From Tenrec ecaudatus (Eukaryota > Chordata > Mammalia > Afrosoricida > Tenrecidae), in assembly GCF_050624435.1 (NCBI RefSeq), contig NC_134542.1, positions 108,545,677-108,609,676 of the forward strand: a stretch of 64,000 nucleotides of DNA, in the 5' to 3' direction. How positions within the stretch are numbered: position 1 is the stretch's first letter; the number at the start of each line of letters is the position of its first letter. The notes beneath the pieces are model-generated. The model was not told the DNA's origin. It worked only from the letters and a program-made list of their open reading frames with translations, and made no database searches. A program made the translations under genes and the position numbers. This document shows, piece by piece, positions 1-9,500 of the stretch.

Positions 1-3000
1 CTTAGATTACCTTGGGAGCATTTTTAGCGTCGCTGACAATAATGGCTGCTTCATGTATAAGGGACTTTAATTGTGAATCATTGTGTCTTTGGAATTAAAG
101 GTGCATCTGAAAATGCCATGCGGTACAGACACAATTAAAGGGAATCATGTTTACTGCACTTTCAAAAGTTCAAGTTTGTATCTTTTCATTTTTGCTTGAG
201 TTAATATGAAGCTAGCATTTATTATTAATAGGAATTGCTTGTTATAAGAAGTAAATGAGAAGGTTCTATTTTGTGAGGCCAGATGTGCTTACTGTCACTC
301 ACACAGCGGATTTGGCAATTTTGCAATTAGTGTCGAGAGAGAGCATTTATTCACTGTTTTGTCTTTCGAGGCAGACGCAAGGAAGCGAGAGAGGAAAATT
401 GACCTGAACTTTCAGAAGAGTTCAAATGCTAGATCTAGAAATTAATTAGAAGATGTATGACCACCCCGGATCTTGTTTCTAATCCCGTTCTAATTAAACC
501 TGTGCCATAAAGCAAGATTCTGCACACTTGGAAGACTTTCATTTGTATTTCTTTTTTAGTTGCTCTATTTCATGCACAAGCTCAAATAAGCTCTGTTAGC
601 CGAGCTGCTTGTTGAGCATTTCTGTAGTTAGAAGCAAGGGACACAGTTGAGCCTGCACATAAACAAACAGTAGTAAACGTGGAGTGAGTCGAGAGATGGC
701 AAATGTAAAATCCTCTCTTGTCCCTGATGCATTCTGCACAGGTCTATCATTGGCTTGGTGGTCTACAGACCAACTTTCATTGACACGAGCTAAAAATAAA
801 GCAACAACAACAAAACAATGAAGTGCCATCTGTTCACCCTTTGCATTCTAGGCTCTTCCTTCCATGATTTCAATAGGTATTGCTATCCAACCACAATCCC
901 CTCTGCATATTCTCAAGTATTGGGGAACCGCAATCTTTGGAGAATGGCTCTCCACCACCTCTCAATTATCCCCACCACTTTCAAGGTTCATGTAAAATGT
1001 CACCTGGTTTCTAACACATTTCCAGAATGCAGTATGGTCATGTTCGCCACTGAAACAACAGACTGCTTTGATTATAGCTTGTTCCTGGACAGTCTATATT
1101 CCAAGCACTTTTCCAGAGTGTGAGTGCGCAGAGACACAAAATATGCTTGCTAACTTAGAGTTTTCATTCTGAGGTGTGAACCATACAAAACATGATAAAT
1201 AATAAGTGGTATTTTAGAGAGTGAAACAGCTATGGATAAAGGAGGGGAGCATTGGCAATGGCTGAATTGCTATTGTAAATCCAGTCATCAAGGACTGCCT
1301 CACTGAGAGGGGATAATCGGAGCCATGCTTTGAAGAGCAGCCACTTAGGGATCTACGGAGGAGAGCAAGAGATGGAAATAGAGCAGCCAGTGCAAGCTGC
1401 TGAGGTGGGAGCCAGGCTGGGGAGAGGAATCCAGGAGGACAGTAGGAAGAAAGAGGTTAGGGGTCATCCCGGATTAGACCCATAAGGCTTGGTGGCAAAT
1501 ACACATGTAAGGACTCTACTCTTACTATAGCCAACGGGATGGTTTCAATCAGAGGTCACCAAGACCTGAATTAGATTCTGACTGCCTTGTTAAGAATAGT
1601 GTTTAGTGGTGGGGGAGAGAGAGGGAAGTAAGTGAAAGTACTAGTAGAATTTTATTCTCACTGGGAAGGCTCATGGTGCCTTCGGCTGAGCAGTGGCAGT
1701 GGAAGGAGGAAGAAATGGTCGGCTCCTGGATACACTGGACAATAAGACCAAGGCAATTTTCCCAGAGTGGACATGTGTCGGGTAAGAGGAAAGGAGGATC
1801 AGTGAAGATCCTCGTGCATCATAATTCGTTTTGCCTTAATTCCCTCCCACCTCATATGCACTCTCAGGCAGTCAACCACCCACATCCCTCTGCATTCCAG
1901 ATGAACTGATGATCTGCACCAAATGGTTAATTCCTCTGTGGAAGTTAAAAAAAATGAAATCAGGCTTAGAACCAGTTAAAAGATGGAGAAGGCGAAAATA
2001 TTTTATTTTAATTTTGAATTAGATGTAATTTTGCTTCAGGCTAGCTGGAAGAGCTCTGTAAATGACAATTTAAACTTAAATTAATCTCACTTTAAAGCCT
2101 TTTTAATAAGGCTTTTATACGAAGCACTGAAAAGCTAGCAATGCAAAGGCCGTACCGTTCGCAGGAATATGTAATCTAAAACTGTGACTTAATTTGAGTT
2201 TTACTTTGCCTTTTAATTAAATTTCAGATCTTTACAGACAATTAGGATACATGGATAAGGCACATCTCTTTAGACAGTGATATAAAATGTAGAATTTGAG
2301 CAGCTATCTTGATGGAGAAACCTCTAGGTTTGACCCTGGGTTAAAAAAAAAGAGAGAGAGAGAGATGTGTAAGGTGGGCTTAGAAATCTCATTGAAGTTA
2401 TGAATCCAGAAATTGTTTACTTTGGCTTAATTTGTGTGCACACAAATGTATTTTTGAATGCTAAACGTTGAATTGATGCAGACTTTGTGAGAGAAAGTAA
2501 GAGAGAAAGTGTTTGTGGTGAGATTGGTGCGTATCTTCCTGCTTGAAGTCCATTGAAAGCCAGCAAAAGCAGAAAGCTATATGAAACGTAGCTTACAGTC
2601 CATTCTTAGTGAAGCAATGCAAAAATAAAAATATACAATACAACAAAAGCAAACATTGTAAAACAGAAAGAACCATCGAAACTCTAGCTTAGTACATACT
2701 TATTATTGTTGTGGATAGTTTTGTATTCTGTAAAGGCAGCTATTACAAATAGACTGAAATTCACACTTATATCATATGTTACGAAGTTTAGAGTCTGAGT
2801 ATTATACCCTGACATAGCTGACTTTGGGTTATTTATTTCCACCTGAAGGGAGAAATTTATTTAGAAAATGGCATGACTGTTCCAGGAAGAGAGGCAGCAT
2901 GATTTAAATATCAACTGCAATTTAAGAAGAATAATGACAATAATGTTATTATAGGCACATTTAATCAGAGAAAGTGACAAACAATTTGTTGTAAAACACA

Positions 3001-3736
3001 TAAATACTAGTTGATAGCTCATTCTGGCCACATAAAGGGCATAAGCTTTTTTCACACTGAGGCAGAGAAAATTCAAATGTATGGTACCGAATTATCTAGA
3101 CTGCTAATGACAGACCATTTAACTTAAAGACCTTATTATGGAGTATTCATTTTCTGATGGTAAAATAAGATAATTGTGAAAGCACAGGAAAATGCAAAAA
3201 TTATATAGGTATATGGATTAGCACAAATAGACAAAGTTATGTAAAAGAAGAAGGATAGCTTTATATTAAATGATTCAGAAATCTGTTTCAATAATTCAAG
3301 CATGTGCACCAACCCCGTGCCAGACTACTTACGAGATGCCGGGGCTTCAAAGACAGAACTTGGATAAACCAAGCTATGAATCACTGCTTTCAGCCTCATC
3401 ACAATCTGGAATCCAGGAGGCTTACATTGGGTAATTTTTGGAAATATTACACAAGTAGCTCTTCCTGGTCGGTTTCAGTCTGCCGGTGCTACTGAAAGCT
3501 GTCCACCATGGGCTGCCCTGCTGACATCCGAAGCAACCCAGCAGCCTGTGAGCCACCACCGACCACAGGCCATGGGTAGGGCAGGGATTTAAGGCTACGG
3601 AGATACGTAGGACAGGGCAATGTGAGGATCAACTGACAACTAACAAAACCCAAACTAGAACGCCACATTACTCTGTGCATCTCTAAGGGTAATATGAAAT
3701 GGCACCATTTTCACACAGCGCTTGGCCACAGTGAAT

Positions 3737-3738
<2 letters not shown>
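1..3738. other. Unique non-coding DNA, no gene seen
   Basis: I see no exon, RNA gene or recognisable young repeat here. Open frames are short and look like chance. Two AT-rich parts, about 1-480 and 1920-2260, carry several homeodomain-like cores (TAATTA, TTAATTAA, AATTAAA) and little low-complexity sequence. They are plausible conserved enhancers, but only alignment to other mammals could show that. A short GA run lies near 2352-2365. Confidence 0.5.

Positions 3739-3800
<62 letters not shown>
3739..3800. repeat. CA microsatellite, interrupted by CG
   Basis: The stretch is a CA dinucleotide repeat with a central CGCACACGCGCGCG interruption that keeps purine-pyrimidine alternation. It forces poly-TH and poly-CV reading frames in chance ORFs on both strands, which should not be annotated as genes. 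Confidence 0.95.
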
Positions 3801-5075
3801 GAATGGGCAAAAACGAGAAAATCATGTTTCAAACTCCTGGCAACAGTGCACCCTGGCATACACCACGCATGTCTCGTGACATTTTCAGACATGAATTTCA
3901 GTCTCCTTTAAAATCACTCAATCGTCTGAAGATGTTAGCTTTGATCAGACGTGGGTAATTTTGCCATGGTCAACAAGTTCTGGATCCAGGTGGGCTGCAT
4001 CCCCGTAATCCTAAAACAAACCATCAAAGCAGAACACTTGCTCCTGACGTGATCAGGCCAGAGAGCTGCAGAGTTCCCTGGGCTGGTCTGCACCCATGGA
4101 GGTGGTGCTGCATGGCAAAGTGCCCCCTGGCAGAGGGCTCCAAGGAGGGCTGCCGGACCGGGAGCAGAAAGCTGTCCCTGGGTGCCCAGGGGCTCTGCGC
4201 AGGATGTTCAGTGTGACCGCACACTCTCCTGATCTCGTGAGATCCCCTGGAGACTAGATGGATTCCTCTGCACCTGTGGCTTCCAGACCCACTGCAGGGC
4301 ATCCTTTCTGGTGACAGAGTCAAACAGCCTGAGCAGAGGGGTGGGCCTGGGACATGCAGACTGTGTACCACCTGGCCTTGGGCTGACTGCCCTCCAGGTG
4401 GGAAAAGGGATTTCTTCTTATACTGGAAAGAAGTAGTTTGCAAAGCACAGAAGAGATCCTGCTGAGCGAGAGGCTGCTGCTGGGAACCAAATCTTCACGT
4501 CAACCTGCGCCAAGATGAAGGCTTAACATTAAGTGCGTTGGACAGAAGAAAGCAAATGAAGTAAGAGGCGTCAGTCAGCGTATCCAAAATACTGACCTGG
4601 CACCCTCACAAAAAGAACAGGATGGTGTGAAAACCTATAACACGAGCATTATTTTCATACAAACATCACATTATTTCCATAACAAAAGATCTATTCTCAC
4701 TTTAAGCATTATATTCACAATTAATGTTCTGATTTCTATCCGAAGGTTTGAAAAGCGAGAGGCCCTAGTCTGTGTAAAGACAAAGACATAGACTGAGGTC
4801 CACCAGAGCTTGCCTCAGAGAATTATGGGTCAATAACCATTCTAAGGCCAATAATTTCATTTCTTAAAAAAATCCTCATTAACCCATTCTATTATTTCAG
4901 ACATTGGGCCTTTTGCTGTTCTTATCCTTGTTAAATCATCTACAAACCTGTAGAACAGCTCAGCCATGACATCCGGGTATTGTTTTCTAGCTTTCTTTCG
5001 CCATCATTCAAAACAATTCTTCCCTCAGTGTAAAGAGCCCTGTTCTGTCTTGGTTTCGCTTTAGTCTGAGAGCTG
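3801..5075. other. Unique DNA with a GC-rich block
   Basis: The part at about 4030-4450 is clearly more GC-rich than its surroundings and gives a 139-codon open frame on the minus strand. The predicted protein has no motif I recognise. The block might be an old retrocopy or an unrecognised repeat. The rest shows nothing. Confidence 0.35.
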
Positions 5076-5079
5076 CTGG

Positions 5080-5240
5080 GCAGCGGTTGGAAACCACCAC
5101 CCACTCCTTGGATCAATATGCGGCTTTCTACTCCCATAAAGGGCTGCAGTCTCCCAAACTCACAGGGGCAACTCGACCCTGTCCTATAGGGTCAGTATGA
5201 GTAGCCATTGACTGGATGATGGTGAATTTGGTTTGGGGGC
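5080..5240 (+). repeat. AfroSINE fragment
   Basis: This resembles the body and tail of an AfroSINE read in sense: a decayed cue for 'customer-side' unit boundaries is absent, but the stretch around 5100-5235 follows the order pyrimidine-rich middle, 'CCTGTCCTATAGGGTC', then 'TATGAGTAG...TTGGTTTGG'. SINEs of this family are tRNA-derived, RNA polymerase III transcribed and moved by LINE machinery. The 5' boundary is approximate. Confidence 0.65.
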
Positions 5241-5336
5241 GTTACATGGGAGCCTTGGGTATAATTCACTTGACGATACCTACTATATTGTGCATATGTG
5301 ATCCTTGGGTATAAATAACGATAGACTACTATTCTA

Positions 5337-5600
5337 GAAACCAGGCCAGAGTGCTCCCTAGAGGCAAGGATGGCACAACTTTATCTTACATACTTTGTTA
5401 AGGAAGACCAGTCCCTGGCGAAGGACATCTTGCTGCATAGAGTGGAGTGCCCTTGGCGAGCTGCATTGACACCGTGTCTGCGTCAATGGGCTCAGGCATC
5501 GGGACCCTTGTGAGGACGGTGCAGGGCTGAGCAGGGCTTCATTCTGCCGTGCACAGGGTTGCTATGAGTCAGGGCTGACTCGATGCCACCTGATAACAAA
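5337..5600 (+). mobile_element. RTE1 LINE 3' end
   Basis: The order of motifs matches the C-terminal pol coding end of RTE/BovB-like LINEs: 'CCAGAGTGCTC', 'GCAAGGATGG', 'ACATACTTTG', 'CAGTCCCTGG', then a 3' tail with 'GCTATGAGTCAGGG' and 'CTCGATGCCACCTGATAAC'. The frame is broken. The copy lacks everything upstream of the last pol segment, which is usual for 5'-truncated LINE insertions. The same tail is shared by the AfroSINEs. Confidence 0.85.
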
Positions 5601-5689
5601 AGCTACCACTACAGAATAGCACTGAGGAGTAATATTTGTGAAACAGTATTTGAGGCCGTCGTTTTATGGTTTGTCAAGAGAAAAGAGAG

Positions 5690-6200
5690 AAGAATGAGTC
5701 CATCCCTCTTTATTGTCATTGTTTTTGCTAACGGAGATCACCTTCCCACAGTAGGAATGTCGCCTCCACTGCTGCTCTGTGTGCCTGCAGCTCGTTCCTC
5801 TGCGTCTCAGACAGACCTGCCGCTGAGGGCTGTGAGAGCAGATCAGCAGGCTTTCCCCTGGATCCCTTCCACCTGGGAACGGGTGGATGACCAGCTGAGG
5901 GCTCTCTCAGTAAATCCCCAAACTCCTGTGAGAGGTGGCTGGTTCCTTCTTCTTAACAAGGATCTGCAGCAGCTCTTGGGGCTCTTGGGACTTCTGGTCA
6001 TCGCTCTGGTCACTGATGCTCTCTCACCATTTACCTTTAGCACAATCCCCGCTTTCTGCCCGGATTCACCGACAGATGACCAGGACCAGACAGTAATCGA
6101 GTGCAATATGACCGTCAGTTATCGTATTGTCCGTGTGTCTTTAAAGGGGTTGTGTGACACTGCTCCACCCTGCTGTTACCGCCTGTGACAGCTCCTTCTC
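5690..6200. other. Unidentified GC- and CpG-richer block
   Basis: This stretch is richer in G+C and CpG than its flanks and stays open for 201 codons on the plus strand (5583-6188) and 87 on the minus (5843-6106). Neither translation shows a domain I recognise. On the minus strand an AATAAA-like site lies near 5700. It could be an old retrocopy or an LTR-like repeat; I cannot decide. Confidence 0.3.
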
Positions 6201-6957
6201 TCTCCCTTTGCACATAAAATTGGGCATTTATAAATTCTGACAACAGTTTCTAGCTTGACATACCTCTTCCCTCGCCAGGAATATTCATTCTCAGAGTTTC
6301 CAGGATTGCTCAGGTGGAATTGACTCAGATCATGTATTTCCTCGGAACACACTCTTTCCTTTCATGATGTATGATTTGGTATTTAACTTCTAAAACAGAA
6401 TGTCAGTTGAATGTGCATGGCTTTCTCATACTGAAAGTCCCAAAATGCAAAAGTATGGACTCTTATCTGTTGTGTTTTAATATACATTCTCTAGAAGATC
6501 TTACTCTTGTTTCCTAAATTTTAATTCATATTGTCACTGCACCACTTTCACAAAGTTACGAAAGTTACTTCTAAGACTGCTCCTTCTTATCAGTTACCAA
6601 GCCTTATTGGCCAGTCATCTTGAAAACTGTCACATTTTTTTCTAGCCATGTGTTGGTTATTGGGTAAGTGAAATATTCTTCCTGTAAAACATGTCCAGTA
6701 TTGTGTGTGAGATCATTTCTGTAAATACTTTATGCATACATGTTATCAGTGTCTGTTAAAGTGCTTGTTGAAGAATGTATTTCAATTAATTCACTACCTC
6801 AACTCTGTTATACTAATGTATTACACAATTCTACTGATATTTCTGTCAAGTCCCATCCTGTTTTAGATAACATTCTATATAATTGTATCCACTACTAGAA
6901 TTCTTCTCAAAGCAGTTTCTTACTAATAGATCTCTAATAGTTTACTTTTGCTACCTT
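6201..6957. other. Unique AT-rich DNA, nothing recognised
   Basis: There is no convincing repeat, RNA gene or coding frame in this stretch. Confidence 0.5.
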
Positions 6958-7160
6958 TAAGGGGCCTTGGCGGCATAGTGGCTTTGAGGTTTGTCTGTGA
7001 TCCTCAAGGTTGGTAGTTCAAAACCACCAAGAGCTCCTTGTGAGAAAGATGGGGCTGTCTAAAGAGTTGCCATCTGAGAATCTCACAGGAGAAGTTCTAC
7101 CCTGTCCTTTAGCACTGCATCAACTTGGTTGCATGAGTTTGGCTCTTCTTTATCTTGCAG
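6958..7160 (+). repeat. AfroSINE, sense
   Basis: The tRNA-like head 'GGCCTTGGCGGCATAGTGG' at the start is followed by a B-box-like 'GGTTGGTAGTTCAAAACC', then 'GAGAAAGATGGGGCTGTCT' and a tail with 'TTCTACCCTGTCCT'. This is the full AfroSINE layout. The tail ends just upstream of the L1 insertion site. Confidence 0.85.
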
Positions 7161-7176
7161 GATCTCCATGATGTAG

Positions 7177-7193
7177 CATTCCCGTTGTTTTTT
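7177..7193 (+). repeat. L1 target-site duplication, left copy
   Basis: The sequence CATTCCCGTTGTTTTTT recurs at 8699-8715, directly flanking the L1 block. Duplications of 7-20 bp are the hallmark of L1 target-primed reverse transcription. The duplication shows that the whole 1.5-kb block arrived in one event. Its right edge cannot be fixed because it merges with the poly(T). Confidence 0.85.
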
Positions 7194-7969
7194 TTTTAAT
7201 TTTTTTATTTTAACAATTTATTGGGGCTGATACAATTCTTTTCACAGTTCATACATATACATACATCAATTGTATAAAGCACATCTGTACAGTCTTTGCT
7301 CTAATCATTTTTTTCTCTTTTCTTCTTTTACATTTTATTAGGGACTCAAACAACTCTTACCACAATCCATACACATACATACATCAATTGTATAAAGCAC
7401 ATCCATACATTCCCTGCCCCAATCATTCTCAAGGCATTTGCTCTCCACTTAAGCCCCTTGCATCAGGTCCTCTTTCCCCCCCCCTCCCTTCCCATTCCCC
7501 CCTCCCTCATATGCCCTTGGTAATTTATACCTCGCTATTTTGTCATATCTTGCCCCATCCGGAGCCTCCCCTCCCCCCCTCTCCGCCGTCCCTCTCCCAG
7601 GGAAGAGGCCACACGTGGATCCCTGCAATCAGCTCCCCCCCTCCAACCCACCCACCCCCCACTCTCCCAGCATCGTCCCTCACACCCTTGGTCCTGAAGG
7701 CATCATCCACCCTGGATTCCCCGTACCTCCAACCCTCATATGCACCAGTGTACAGCCTCTGTCCTATCCAGCCCTGCAAGGTAGAATTCGGATCATGGTA
7801 GTTGGGGGGAGGAAGCATCTAGGATCTTGGGGAAAGCTGTGCTCTTCATCGACACTACCTCACACCCTAATTAACCCATCTCCTCTCCTAAACCCCTCTA
7901 TGAGGGGATCTCCACTGGCCGACACTTGGGCCTTGGGTCTCCACCCTGCACCTCCCCCTTCATTTAATA

Positions 7970-8052
7970 TGATATATATATACATATATACACATACATA
8001 TATACATATACACATATATACACATACATACACACACATATCTTTTTTTTTT
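7970..8052. repeat. AT/ACATAT-rich simple repeat and poly(T)
   Basis: An alternating TATATAC/CACATA tract is followed by 12 T residues at about 8043-8054. It sits inside the L1 3' UTR, next to the first 246-bp unit. It may be an expanded A-rich spacer of the L1. Confidence 0.85.
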
Positions 8053-8055
8053 TTG

Positions 8056-8545
8056 CATGATGCCTTATACCTGGTCCCTTGGGCACCTCGTGATCGCACC
8101 GGCCGGTGTGCTTCTTCCATGTGGGCTTATTTGCTTCTGAGCTAGATGGCCGCTTGTTCACCTTCAAGCCTTTAAGACCCCAGACACTATCTCTTTTGAT
8201 AGCCGGGCACCATCAGCTTTCTTCACCACATTTGCTTATGCACCCATTTGTCTTCAGCGATCCTATCATGGAGGTGTGCAGTCAATGATATGATTTTTGT
8301 TCTTTGATGCCTGGTAACTGATCCCTTTGGGACCACTCGATCACACAGGCTGGTGTGTTCTTCCATGTGGACTTTGTTGCTTCTGAGCTAGATGGCCGCT
8401 TGTTTATCTTCAAGCCTTTAAGACCCCAGTCACTATCTCTTTTGATAGCCGGGCACCATCAGCTTTCTTCACCACATTTACTTGTTCACCCACTTTGGCT
8501 CCAGCCGTTGTGTTGGGAGAGTGAGCATCCTAGAGTTCCAATTTA
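8056..8545 (-). repeat. Tandem 246-bp units in L1 3' UTR
   Basis: The motif GCTAGATGGCCGCTTG occurs at 8141 and again at 8387, exactly 246 bp apart. The flanking 200 bp agree closely between the two units. Each unit also leaves an open frame on the plus strand (8106-8288 and 8355-8546), antisense to the L1. The L1 copy at 41.6-42.8 kb has one unit, and the copy at 31.1 kb has one unit plus the start of a second. Confidence 0.9.
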
Positions 8546-8698
8546 ATAAAAGAAGGTATTCATGCATTGAGGGAGTGTTTGAGTAGAGGCCCAAGGTCCT
8601 TCCGCCACCTTAATACTTGACCTATAAATATAGACGCATAGATCTATTTCCCCATCCTCCTATATATATTTGCATGTACATGTCTTTGTCTAGTCCTC

Positions 8699-8715
8699 CA
8701 TTCCCGTTGTTTTTT
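8699..8715 (+). repeat. L1 target-site duplication, right copy
   Basis: This matches the left copy at 7177 base for base across CATTCCCGTTGTTTTTT. The L1 body stops immediately before it, which defines the 5' truncation point of the insertion. Confidence 0.85.
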
Positions 8716-8896
8716 CTCAACTTTCTAGTCTTACTTTCTACAAAGGTATAATGGTAAAGATAATGGTTATCAGTCCTACTTTTGCTAAATTAAATAACCT
8801 GGACAAGTTATATAAGGATCACAGTCTGAGTATTCTTAGTTCCTTCCTTAGCAAGAAAGCGGGATGAACACATTGTAGTGCCTAATAAAATGATAA

Positions 8897-9060
8897 GGAA
8901 CCTTCGTGGTGTACGCATTAGACTCAATGGGTGCTTAACAGTCCAAGGGAGACAGATCTGGTGATCTAGTTCCATAAATATTACAGTCTAAAATTTCTGG
9001 GAACATTCAATTCTGACTCGTGGGGTTCCCATGAGCCAAATGGACTTCACAGTACCTAAT
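8897..9060 (+). repeat. AfroSINE, sense, diverged
   Basis: The head 'AAGGAACCTTCGTGGTGTACG' leads to a middle with 'GGGAGACAGATCTGGTGA' and a tail with 'ATTCTGACTCGTGGGGTTCCCATGAG'. The order matches AfroSINE, but substitutions are frequent. Confidence 0.75.
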
Positions 9061-9082
9061 GAAAATATAAGCAAAGAACATG

Positions 9083-9190
9083 TGAAGTCCCTTGAGTGGT
9101 TCAAATGGTGAATGTGCTCACTTTCTAACTAAGAGACTACAGGTTGGAAGCACTTTGGAAGAAAGGCCTGGATCTATTTGCAAAATATAA
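9083..9190 (+). repeat. AfroSINE fragment, second subfamily
   Basis: The diagnostic string 'GGAAGAAAGGCCTGG' near 9158 belongs to the AfroSINE subfamily common in elephants and relatives. Upstream 'AAATGGTGAATGTGCTCA' is the tRNA-like part. The 3' tail is missing. The copy starts about 20 bp after the previous SINE, so two insertions sit side by side. Confidence 0.75.
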
Positions 9191-9375
9191 GTGATTTTAA
9201 ATTTAATGATGCACAGATGCATTCTGTCACATGTGAGAACACCACACATAGAAGTTGATTCTAGAGTCACTGGGCAATAATAAGATAAACAATGTCTTTC
9301 CTACATTTACATCTGCACAATATTTCCAACTTCATGTCTTTTGTAATCCCTTCCTCTTCACAGATGTGCTAACAT

Positions 9376-9425
9376 ATATATATTTATTTATAAATTGTAT
9401 ATATATAATATATATATATAAATTC
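9376..9425. repeat. TA-rich simple repeat
   Basis: Alternating TA tracts (near 9376-9384 and 9399-9420) flank a short interruption, so the region is locally self-complementary. Confidence 0.85.
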
Positions 9426-9429
9426 TTCG

Positions 9430-9500
9430 TAAATTAGCCCTATTTTAAAGATGAGCAATTGAAGTTTAAAAATTAAAGAGCTAGGATTTAAAGGACCACA
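9430..9500 (-). repeat. MIR fragment, weak
   Basis: The order 'CCCTATTTTAAAGATGAG', then 'AAAGAGCTAGGATTT' is what remains of the MIR core in antisense. Divergence is high, as expected for this ancient SINE. Confidence 0.45.

Larger units (their letters stand above)
7191..8698 (-). mobile_element. Afrotherian L1, 5'-truncated 3' UTR
   Basis: The poly(T) at 7191-7197 is the poly(A) tail of a minus-strand insertion. The body matches the afrotherian L1 3' UTR seen three more times in this window: poly(A)-proximal 'ATACATCAATTGTATAAAGC', a polypyrimidine/C-rich tract near 7475-7505 (G-rich in sense), and the segment with 'GATGGCCGCTTG'. No ORF2 is included. Two features are odd. The 3' tip is present twice (about 7200-7305 and 7331-7430) with an A-rich stretch between them. 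The central unit is duplicated in tandem with a 246-bp period. Confidence 0.9.

Noticed and set aside
3683..3958. Overlapping ORFs with poly-His-Thr and poly-Cys-Val runs
   Set aside because: They are translations of the CA microsatellite on both strands and have no other content.
4024..4443. 139-codon minus-strand ORF as a gene
   Set aside because: No domain, signal or splice context is recognised. It is mentioned only as a GC-rich block.
7388..8145. Proline-rich ORFs of 137 and 201 codons
   Set aside because: They read through the C-rich strand of the L1 3' UTR. The frame is long because that strand is poor in T and A.
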